Shown here: positions 1 through 6,520 of the stretch, one piece after another
How positions within the stretch are numbered: position 1 is the stretch's first letter
Layout: each line of letters begins with the position of its first letter
Assembly: GCA_035517775.1 (NCBI GenBank)
Contig: DATIYF010000111.1
Coordinates: 1-14,844, forward strand
Direction: 5' to 3'
Length of the DNA stretch: 14,844 nucleotides
From: DATIYF01 sp035517775
Lineage (GTDB): Bacteria; Acidobacteriota; Terriglobia; Terriglobales; Acidobacteriaceae
Program-made: the position numbers and the translations under genes
Notes under the pieces: model-generated
Told to the model about the DNA's origin: nothing
Database searches by the model: none
Seen by the model: only the letters and a program-made list of their open reading frames with translations

Positions 1-764
1 GCATTCATATCTTTGACTTTCAACAGCAGAAATACAAGTTTGTCTCCCGGCTCGGCGGAAGAGATCCATTGCAGTCGCCGCAGTGCGTGGCCGTGGACCG
101 CGACGACAATATCTACACGACCGATTCAGAATCAGGGAAGATTTTCGTTTTTGACCGGACGGGCAAATTTCAGCACGTCATCGGCAGCCTGAAAGGCGGC
201 GAGGGGTACTTCAAACGCCCCACCGGCATCGCGGTGGATTCCGCGGCGCAGCGCATCTACGTCACCGATACTCTCCGCAACAAGATTTATGTGCTCGACA
301 TGCGGGGCAGCATAGTGCAGACCATGGGCAAGACCGGCCAGGGGGATGGGGAATTCAATTTTCCTACCGAACTGCGCCTGCAAGGGCAGGATTTGATCGT
401 CGTGGACGCCATGAACTTCCGCATTCAGGTTCTGGACCGGTCGGGGGCGTTCCAATTCGCTATCGGAAGCGAGGGCCAGGAGCGCGGCCAGCTGTTTCGG
501 CCCAAGGGCATCGGCGTGGACTCGGAGGGGCACATTTATATCGTGGATGGACTGAATTCTATCGTGCAGGTCTTTGACCGCGAGAAGAACCTTTTGTACT
601 ACTTCGGAGGGCGGGGGGCCGAACTGGGCGATTTCGAGCTCCCCGCAGGATTGTTCATAGATGGCGCCGACCGCGTCTTCGTAGTGGATTCCTATAATCA
701 CCGCATCCAGGAGTTTCAATATCACGGTTTGGCAAAACGGCCGGAACCTGGGGGCGGGCAGTGA
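1..764 (+). CDS. NHL-repeat six-bladed beta-propeller protein, 5' truncated
   Basis: The reading frame (codons from base 3) is open from the left edge, so the start lies outside the window and about 253 C-terminal residues are visible. A TTG at 69 gives a shorter frame, but coding sequence is clearly continuous before it (IHIFDFQQQKYKFV). Five full NHL-type blades and the end of a sixth are seen. Each has the pattern P-x-G-[IVL]-x-V-D ... I-Y-[VI]-x-D ... [NR]-x-I-x-[VE]-[FL]-[DQ], for example RPTGIAVD, RPKGIGVD and LPAGLFID. NHL propellers are usually scaffolds or ligand-binding domains, and no catalytic motif is visible. Its stop overlaps the start of the downstream multiheme cytochrome (GTGA), so the two are very likely co-translated and act in the same envelope process. 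A periplasmic or extracellular location is inferred from this partner, because the signal peptide region is off the edge. Confidence 0.9.
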   Translation, partial: IHIFDFQQQKYKFVSRLGGRDPLQSPQCVAVDRDDNIYTTDSESGKIFVFDRTGKFQHVIGSLKGGEGYFKRPTGIAVDSAAQRIYVTDTLRNKIYVLDMRGSIVQTMGKTGQGDGEFNFPTELRLQGQDLIVVDAMNFRIQVLDRSGAFQFAIGSEGQERGQLFRPKGIGVDSEGHIYIVDGLNSIVQVFDREKNLLYYFGGRGAELGDFELPAGLFIDGADRVFVVDSYNHRIQEFQYHGLAKRPEPGGGQ

Positions 765-2617
765 AACAGCTGGGAGTGCTCTCGTTGCTGCTTGCAATTG
801 CACTCGGCGGAGCGGCCCGGGCGCAAACCCAGATCACAGGCGACGTGATTGGGGCGCACGATCTTTCGCCGAACAGTACTTCGCCGGTCAATGGCCGCTT
901 GTCAGGCTCATGTCTCTACTGCCACGCGCCGCATTCAGGGGTTGGGGGAATTACTCCCCTGTGGAACCAGACGCTTTCCACGCAGATTTATACGCCGTAT
1001 TCCAGTACCACCTATCATCAGAACGGAAACACGCAGCCGCCGCCCGGCGGTCCTACCAGCCTGTGCCTAAGCTGCCATGACGGGACTGTAGCGCCAGGGC
1101 TGACGGCGGCTTATGGCCAGTTGACCATGACCGGAACGATGCGTCCCTCCGATCAACTGGGCAGCAATCTGCAATCGTCGCATCCATTCAGTTTGATTTT
1201 GCCCATGAAAGACTCCGCCGACCTGGTAGCGACTCTGGTCAGCCAGGGCAAGACCGCCGATCCCACGGGCGCAGTGCAACTGGTCAGCGGCAACGTCGAG
1301 TGCACCTCTTGCCACAACCCGCACATTCAGGCGGTTGACCGGTTGTCGCCAGATTTTCTGGTGCGCGACAACTCCAGCGGGCAGATTTGCCTGGCCTGCC
1401 ACGACCCCAACCGCGTGACTACCGGACAAACCAATCCTCTGGCCCAGTGGTACGCCAGCATCCATGCGACGGCGAGCAACCAGACGGCGTCTCAACCCGA
1501 TGTCGGCCCTTATGGGACGGTCGGCCGCAACGGTTGCGGCTCCTGCCATCAGACCCACAATGCACCCGGCGCCGCGCGCCTGCTGCGCGGGCCCGATGAA
1601 CAGGCCTGCATCTCCTGCCACAACGGAGGGAGCAATATCTCACCCACGCCGCTCAACGTCTTTGCGGAGTTTGCCAAGATCGGCCACCCGTTTCCCGCGG
1701 GCAATAACACGCATGACGGTAACGAGAGCGCGGTGCTGAACCAGAACCGGCACGCCACCTGCGTGGATTGCCACAATCCGCATGCCAGCAGCCAGACCAC
1801 AAGCTTTGCGGCGCCCCCCGGCGTCCGCCCTTCGCAGAACCTGGTGGTTGGGGTGAGCGCGACCGACGGCGTGACAACTGTTTTCCCAGCAGTCAATCAA
1901 TATGAGAACTGCCTGCGCTGCCATGGAATCAGTACGGGAAAGATTGCCGACCTGAAATTTGGATACCTGCCGGCGAGACTGGTGGCTGCCGGGGACCCGC
2001 TGAACCTGATCCCACAGTTCAGTATTTCCGCCATTTCCAGCCATCCGGTGATGCACAGCCGCAGCAGCGCACTGCCCCAGGCCAGTCTGCGAAGCTACAT
2101 GATGCAGCTCGATGGCATCACGCAGGGGCGGGTCATGGGGACCCAGATCCTGTGCACTGATTGCCACAACAGCGATGATAACCGGGAATTCGGCGGCATC
2201 GGCGCCAATGGGCCCCACGGCTCGAAGTGGACCCACATCCTCGAGCGGCGCTATGAGTTCAGCCAGGCCGCCGTGCCCGGCGAGGCCATCTCGAATCTGT
2301 TTCCGAATCCCGATTTATCGGTCAATGGCCCGTACGCTCTGTGTGCCAAGTGCCACGACCTGAGCATCGTCTTGGGAGCGACCTCGTGGGCGGGTCACGC
2401 GACTCACACAGGCACCGACGGCTTGTCTTGCTCGAGCTGCCACACCGCCCACGGCATGGGCGGCACCAGCGCCACCATCAGCGGACAGCGCCTGATCAAT
2501 TTTGACGTGAACGTGGTGGCCGCGAATGGTTCCAGCCCCATTAGCTTCCAGGAGTCGCCCCAGCCGACGTGCACCTTGACCTGTCACGGGCATGCGCACA
2601 ACAGCTCGCATTACTGA
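761..2617 (+). CDS. Secreted multiheme cytochrome c (11 CXXCH + 1 CX3CH)
   Basis: This 618-residue protein starts with GTG and overlaps the NHL gene by 4 bases. Residues 1-21 form a Sec signal peptide (MKQLGVLSLLLAIALGG, then AARA-Q). Canonical CXXCH haem-attachment motifs start at Cys 51, 102, 181, 210, 259, 283, 334, 384, 465, 528 and 557. A twelfth, unusual motif C-T-L-T-C-H (C604, C608, H609) lies nine residues before the C-terminus. Several motifs read CHNPH, CHAPH or CHTAH and come in close pairs (181/210, 259/283, 528/557), as in the doubled-CXXCH cytochrome families. His residues between motifs (H141, H309, H428, H549) could be distal haem ligands. The likely role is periplasmic or extracellular electron transfer, with the c-type haems attached after export. 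No enzyme signature (nitrite, hydroxylamine or tetrathionate reductase) was recognised, so the substrate or redox partner is unknown. Confidence 0.93.
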   Translation: MKQLGVLSLLLAIALGGAARAQTQITGDVIGAHDLSPNSTSPVNGRLSGSCLYCHAPHSGVGGITPLWNQTLSTQIYTPYSSTTYHQNGNTQPPPGGPTSLCLSCHDGTVAPGLTAAYGQLTMTGTMRPSDQLGSNLQSSHPFSLILPMKDSADLVATLVSQGKTADPTGAVQLVSGNVECTSCHNPHIQAVDRLSPDFLVRDNSSGQICLACHDPNRVTTGQTNPLAQWYASIHATASNQTASQPDVGPYGTVGRNGCGSCHQTHNAPGAARLLRGPDEQACISCHNGGSNISPTPLNVFAEFAKIGHPFPAGNNTHDGNESAVLNQNRHATCVDCHNPHASSQTTSFAAPPGVRPSQNLVVGVSATDGVTTVFPAVNQYENCLRCHGISTGKIADLKFGYLPARLVAAGDPLNLIPQFSISAISSHPVMHSRSSALPQASLRSYMMQLDGITQGRVMGTQILCTDCHNSDDNREFGGIGANGPHGSKWTHILERRYEFSQAAVPGEAISNLFPNPDLSVNGPYALCAKCHDLSIVLGATSWAGHATHTGTDGLSCSSCHTAHGMGGTSATISGQRLINFDVNVVAANGSSPISFQESPQPTCTLTCHGHAHNSSHY

Positions 2618-2639
2618 CCTCAAACATTGGCTGGGAATG

Positions 2640-2657
2640 CGGCCCTCTATGGGGCCG
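2640..2657. terminator. Short hairpin between convergent genes (weak terminator candidate)
   Basis: CGGCCC (2640-2645) pairs with GGGCCG (2652-2657) across a six-base loop, 22 bases after the cytochrome stop and over the stop codon of the convergent TPR gene. Neither strand has a T-run after the stem, so an intrinsic terminator is doubtful. Confidence 0.3.
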
Positions 2658-3303
2658 GCTGCGCATGTTCCGAGGCTTGCGCAATCATCTCTTCGATGCG
2701 GCTGCGCTGGGGATGATCGGGGTGTACCTTGAGCAGAGTCTTCCAGGATTCTATGGCGCCCTGGGGATCATTTTTGCCCTCCCATAGAACCAGACCGCGA
2801 TTGAAGAGCGCGCTGTCATTGGCAGGATCGGACTTCAGGATTTCTTGATGCTGTTGCAGGGCGGCATCCGCATCGCCCGAATAGAACAGCGCATTGGCGT
2901 AGTCATTTCGCACTTTGAGATCGTTGCGCTGGTCCAGGGCGCGTTTGTAGTAAGCCGCCGCTCCGGAGAAAACCCGGCTGTACATGTAGATATTGCCCGC
3001 CTGGCGCAGCAGATCGAAGTTGTTGGGGCCTGACTTCAACTGCTCGAGCACGGTGCTGGCCGCCTTGGCGGCGACTTCCGGAGGGTTTTGCAGCGGCAGC
3101 CGAGGAGTGGCTGAAGGTGAAAACAACAGGCCCTGAGCCGAGGCGGAACTCGTGCTGGCGGCCGGCGGGGCCGCATTTTGCGGCACGGAATGCATCACGT
3201 ATCCGAAGCACAACCCAAGGGCAAAGCAGAAGCCGGCGGCGGCGTAAGCCCGGCCCGGGCTCCAGATCATGCGCGTTTGCCTTAGCTCCGTCTGTCCCGT
3301 CAT
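2647..3303 (-). CDS. Membrane-anchored tetratricopeptide repeat protein
   Basis: I chose the ATG at 3303 (218 residues) because AAGGGAGA lies about six bases upstream. An in-frame ATG at 3327 would add eight residues but has no clear ribosome binding site. A short basic cytoplasmic N-terminus is followed by one hydrophobic segment (about residues 19-38), an Ala/Pro/Ser-rich linker (41-75), and three consecutive TPR-like helix pairs (about 95-128, 129-162, 163-196) with typical A-x-x-x-Y-x-x-A-L and A-L-F-N-R-G patterns. The layout resembles the TPR part of cytochrome c biogenesis factors (NrfG/CcmI type), which hold apocytochrome, and the neighbour is a multiheme cytochrome. However, the gene is convergent with it, and generic single-TM TPR proteins are common, so that role is only a possibility. 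The TPR call is firm and the function is not. Confidence 0.85.
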   Translation of the reverse strand: MTGQTELRQTRMIWSPGRAYAAAGFCFALGLCFGYVMHSVPQNAAPPAASTSSASAQGLLFSPSATPRLPLQNPPEVAAKAASTVLEQLKSGPNNFDLLRQAGNIYMYSRVFSGAAAYYKRALDQRNDLKVRNDYANALFYSGDADAALQQHQEILKSDPANDSALFNRGLVLWEGKNDPQGAIESWKTLLKVHPDHPQRSRIEEMIAQASEHAQPAP

Positions 3304-3420
3304 GGAATCTCCCTTCGCTGGTGGCATTTTCGCCGGGAAAGGGGCGCCGGATTGTGCTTGAGATCACAACTTGAGGTGAGTGCTGTCACCCCAGGCGGGC
3401 AGCGACGGCCGGAATGCACG

Positions 3421-3442
3421 GCCGGTCGCTCATGCGACCGGC
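3421..3442 (-). terminator. Strong hairpin after the minus-strand SDR gene
   Basis: A perfect 9-base-pair stem, GCCGGTCGC / GCGACCGGC with a four-base loop (3430-3433), starts 12 bases beyond the stop of the SDR gene that ends at 3455. A second GC-rich repeat, CGGCCG, lies beside it around 3406-3424. There is no T-run after the stem on the minus strand, so it could be a Rho-assisted terminator, an mRNA 3'-end stabiliser, or part of a REP-like element. Confidence 0.5.
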
Positions 3443-3454
3443 AGTACCCAGCGA

Positions 3455-4492
3455 CTAGGCCGCTTTTTCCCGAATCTGAGGACCATGTTGTAACGGCCGG
3501 TGGCGCATAAGCGCCCGCAGTGCGGCGCCGGCGATACCGGCTGCCGCGGCGAGGGCGAGCCAATTCGCGTGGGTTTCCGCCCATAACTCCAGGCTTCGCG
3601 AATGTGCTCGATCATCAAAGCTGCCGTGCGCGCCATAATCGCCCTTCAGAGGCTCATAAAGATTGTTGGGACGGTCAGGATCATCGCCGCCATCATACTG
3701 CTGCGAGTCGTAGCCGTGGCGGGCGAGGTAGCGGTCGGCGAAAGATGGCGCGAGCTTGTTGCCAACGATGGCCTTGACTGTGGACCATCCTGCGAAGTAC
3801 TCGCGGCGGTCGGGGTGGTGGGCGGCATAGTAGATGGCGCGTGCGGCCACTTCCGGCTGATAGATCGGCGGCACGGGCTGCGCTTTGCGCGGCAGGCGGC
3901 TCTTCACCCAGCCAAATTGCGGCGTGTTCAGCGCCGGCATCTGGACAATCGTCGTACGCACGCCGCTTCGGTCGTGAAGCAGTTCCGTCCGCAGCGAGGC
4001 AAAGAAGCCAAGCACGGCGTGCTTGGAGGCGCAATAAGCTGCCTGCAAGGGAATGCTGCGGTACGCCAGAGCTGAGCCGACGTGCACGATCGTGCCCCGG
4101 TCGCGCGGCAACATACGCCTTAAAGCCGCCAGCGTGCCGTACACGTATCCCAGGTAGGTGACTTCGGTGACCCGCTTGAAATCCTCTGCCGTCATCTCCT
4201 TGATGGGAGAAAAGACCGAAGTCATGGCATTATTCACCCAGATATCAATCGGACCGAGTTCGCTTTCGACCTTTTCGGCGGCCGCCTCGACCTGAGAAGC
4301 GTCGGCGACGTCGAGAGGAAGAACCAGTGCCTTACCGCCCAGGGCTTCGACTTCACGGCGCGCTGCCTCAAGGCCATCCTGCCCGCGGGCAATCAGCGCG
4401 ACCGAGGCTCCATGGCGGGCAAACTTTCGGACCGTAGCGCGGCCCACACCGGCTGAGGCGCCAGTAATAACTACGACTTCACGTTTTTTCAC
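3455..4492 (-). CDS. SDR family oxidoreductase with C-terminal membrane segment
   Basis: This 345-residue protein starts at GTG, with GGAAGGAAG about nine bases upstream. It is a short-chain dehydrogenase/reductase with an N-terminal Rossmann fold. It has the cofactor loop T10-G-A-S-A-G-V-G17, an Arg (R36) after beta-2 that suggests NADP(H) preference, D61-V62, NNA (87-89), and the catalytic triad S140, Y153, K157 (YCASK). Classical SDRs are about 250 residues. Here about 90 extra residues follow, and a hydrophobic Ala-rich stretch (about 311-328) near the C-terminus is flanked by basic residues, consistent with a membrane anchor. This matches a longer SDR subgroup that often acts on lipophilic compounds, but the substrate is unknown. 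It is divergent from the SDR/lactonase pair and has a hairpin after its stop, so it is probably a single-gene unit. Confidence 0.9.
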   Translation of the reverse strand: MKKREVVVITGASAGVGRATVRKFARHGASVALIARGQDGLEAARREVEALGGKALVLPLDVADASQVEAAAEKVESELGPIDIWVNNAMTSVFSPIKEMTAEDFKRVTEVTYLGYVYGTLAALRRMLPRDRGTIVHVGSALAYRSIPLQAAYCASKHAVLGFFASLRTELLHDRSGVRTTIVQMPALNTPQFGWVKSRLPRKAQPVPPIYQPEVAARAIYYAAHHPDRREYFAGWSTVKAIVGNKLAPSFADRYLARHGYDSQQYDGGDDPDRPNNLYEPLKGDYGAHGSFDDRAHSRSLELWAETHANWLALAAAAGIAGAALRALMRHRPLQHGPQIREKAA

Positions 4493-4714
4493 ACGAATGA
4501 TCTTCCTTCCTGGAATTTTATTTTCCTTTCAAGCTTGGATGCGGTTCAAGCGGGCGCGTTGCCGGGCGGCTTCACTGTTCACCGCTCCGTCTGAGGTGAC
4601 GCCGGCGGCGCCGTGTTCTTGGCAGCCGCCTAATGCCTGCAACCACGCCGCAGCGTTATCATGTTTGGGCCTTAGCGGTGCATGTTTGTTACCAGAGGCC
4701 TTTGGGGTCATTCG
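4493..4714. promoter_or_regulatory. Divergent intergenic region between two SDR genes
   Basis: These 222 bases separate two genes transcribed outward and must hold both promoters. An AT-rich patch (TTTTATTTTCC around 4516-4527) lies close upstream of the minus-strand SDR start. I found no -35/-10 pair with acceptable spacing and no long palindrome, so the promoters are placed here by layout only. Confidence 0.4.
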
Positions 4715-5497
4715 ATGAACGATTTCGAAAATAAAATTGCAATTGTGACGGGCACCAGTGGAATCGGGCGGGCAATCGTCAAGCGCCTGGCCTCCGGCGG
4801 GGCCACGGTCGTTGCCTGTGGCAACGATGCAGCAGCGAACAAAGAAACGCAGCAGGAGGCGGATTCGCTGGGCCTAAGCGTGTGCGTCGAGCAAGGTGAT
4901 GTAAGCGCGGCCGGGGACGTGCGGGCGGTGGTCGCAAAGACCGTCACCGCTTACGGCGGGCTTGATATCGTGGTCAATGCCGCGGCGATTCATCCTTTCG
5001 GCACTGCAGTCGAGACCGAGCCTGAGACCTGGGAGCGGTGCATGCAGGTGAACGTGGGCGGCATTTTCCTGTTCGCGCACTTCGGCATTCCCGAGATGAA
5101 GAAACGTGGCGGCGGGGCAATCGTAAACCTCGCCTCGGTGCAGGGGCGTGCCTGCCAGCGGGGCGTGGCGGCCTATGCTACGTCGAAGGGAGCGGTGCAT
5201 AGTCTTACCCGGGCGCTGGCGCTGGACCATGCCGGCGATCACATTCGGGTAAATTCCATCAGCCCGGGTTCCATTCGCACCCCCATGCTGGCGCGCTCGG
5301 CCGCGCACTTCGGCCCAGAGTTGCCGGTCGAAGAAGTAATCGAGCGCTTTGGCGCAGGCCATCCCCTGGGGCGTGTCGGCACGCCGGAAGAGGTCGCGGA
5401 GCTGGCGGCCTTTCTGGCCTCAGAGAAATCCGCCTTCTGCACCGGTGGCGACTATCTCGTAGATGGCGGATTGCTCGCCGGAATCGGTGTGCAATGA
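4715..5497 (+). CDS. SDR family dehydrogenase coupled to a lactonase, altered Gly-rich loop
   Basis: I chose the ATG at 4715 (260 residues) because it gives the normal SDR N-terminus (MNDFENKIAIVTG) with GGGG a few bases upstream. An in-frame ATG at 4682 would add 11 residues of non-SDR sequence. Hallmarks are D62-V63, N88-A-A-A, N113, S141, Y154 and K158 (YATSK), followed by RVNSISPGSIRTPM and a C-terminal GGDYLVDGG, as in classical glucose/gluconate dehydrogenase-like SDRs. The cofactor loop is odd. It reads T12-G-T-S-G-I-G18, one residue shorter than the classical TGxxxGIG. The stop overlaps the start of an SMP-30-type lactonase (ATGA), suggesting oxidation of an aldose to its lactone, which the partner then opens. 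The substrate is unknown, and the reverse reductase role cannot be excluded. Confidence 0.9.
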   Translation: MNDFENKIAIVTGTSGIGRAIVKRLASGGATVVACGNDAAANKETQQEADSLGLSVCVEQGDVSAAGDVRAVVAKTVTAYGGLDIVVNAAAIHPFGTAVETEPETWERCMQVNVGGIFLFAHFGIPEMKKRGGGAIVNLASVQGRACQRGVAAYATSKGAVHSLTRALALDHAGDHIRVNSISPGSIRTPMLARSAAHFGPELPVEEVIERFGAGHPLGRVGTPEEVAELAAFLASEKSAFCTGGDYLVDGGLLAGIGVQ

Positions 5498-6414
5498 CGA
5501 CGCCCCCCATTTGCGTCGCACCTACCGGCGATGTTTGCGGCGAGGGCGCCGTATGGCATGCGGCGCACAACGCCGTGTACTGGACTGACATCAACCGCTT
5601 TCTTATCCATCGCTACACGCTGGCCGATCAGGGTGTGCGCACATGGTTCTTCGATGAGCCGGTGACCGCGCTGGCGCTGACGGCGAAGGAGGAAGCGCTG
5701 GCGGTTGTGCTCGGCTCCAGCGTGATTTTCTGGGAGCCCGCGACCGACGCCCGCCATGCTCCGGCCTTCCAGTTGAAGACATGGCCTGGAGTCCGGCTGA
5801 ATGATGCGCGGCCCGATCCGCGAGGAACTCTGTGGATCGGCTCGATGCGCAACAACGTGAACCGGGATGGTACCGCCGGCCCAGCCGGCGGCCAGGATGG
5901 CGAGTTATTCAGCCTGACTCCCCAGGGCGCGCTGAAAACCTGGCGGAAAAATGTCGGCATCTCCAACACCATAGCCTGGAGTCCCGACCGCCGCCGCTTC
6001 TACTTTGCAGATACCTTGGCCAACATCATCTGGGTCTATGACTATGACGCCGCTACGGGCGCCATCACCAATGAGCGGCCTTTCCTGGAAGGTTTCGAAC
6101 GCGGGCTGCCCGATGGCTCGAGCGTGGATTCGGAAGGCTACCTTTGGAATTGCCGCTTCTTCGGCGGATGCATTGTGCGAGTGGCGCCGGAGGGTCGGGT
6201 GGATCGTGTGATCGAGATGCCAGTCCGCAACATCACCACCTGCACCTTCGGCGGCAAGGACCGCAAAACGCTCTACGCGACCAGCGCGAAAATCGAAGCG
6301 CCCCCGGAAGACCGCCTGGCTGGCGGCCTTTACGCCATTCAGACCCAGGTAGCGGGCCAGGAGGAAAACCGCTTTCTGTGGCCGTTGGGAGGAGCGGCAA
6401 AACCAGGGGCGTAA
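5494..6414 (+). CDS. SMP-30/gluconolactonase/LRE-type sugar lactonase
   Basis: This 306-residue protein has the usual length for the SMP-30/regucalcin/gluconolactonase family, a six-bladed propeller that uses a divalent metal to hydrolyse aldonolactones. Likely metal ligands by family pattern are E17 (CGEGAVWH), N158 (GISNTIAWSPD) and D207 (GLPDGSSVDSEGYLW). R101 and N103 in GVRLNDARPDPRG match the substrate-side Arg and Asn. The motif GxLWIGSM (111-118) is also typical. No signal peptide is seen, so it should be cytoplasmic. It overlaps the preceding SDR by ATGA, which implies that dehydrogenase and lactonase act consecutively. The family call is strong. The sugar (glucose, xylose, arabinose, galactose or other) is not determined. 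Confidence 0.93.
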   Translation: MTTPPICVAPTGDVCGEGAVWHAAHNAVYWTDINRFLIHRYTLADQGVRTWFFDEPVTALALTAKEEALAVVLGSSVIFWEPATDARHAPAFQLKTWPGVRLNDARPDPRGTLWIGSMRNNVNRDGTAGPAGGQDGELFSLTPQGALKTWRKNVGISNTIAWSPDRRRFYFADTLANIIWVYDYDAATGAITNERPFLEGFERGLPDGSSVDSEGYLWNCRFFGGCIVRVAPEGRVDRVIEMPVRNITTCTFGGKDRKTLYATSAKIEAPPEDRLAGGLYAIQTQVAGQEENRFLWPLGGAAKPGA

Positions 6415-6415
6415 G

Positions 6416-6508
6416 CCTGTCATTGCGGCCGGAGCGAGGAATCTGCATTTTGCCGGTGCCCAACCCAGGAGCAGATTCCTCGTCGCTGCGCTCCTCGGAA
6501 TGACAAGG
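6416..6508. repeat. REP-like imperfect palindrome between convergent genes
   Basis: The left arm (6418-6446) begins TGTCATT and ends GAGGAATCTGC. The right arm (6471-6505) is its reverse complement at both ends (GCAGATTCCTC ... AATGACA), with a slightly longer middle. The loop is about 24 bases. The element fills almost all of the space between the lactonase stop and the GH5 stop. From memory, GTCATTCCGAGCG...GAGGAATCTGC elements are dispersed in acidobacterial genomes. It may serve as a bidirectional terminator or an mRNA end protector. Only one copy is present in this window. Confidence 0.75.
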
Positions 6509-6520
6509 CCGAGAGAGCAG

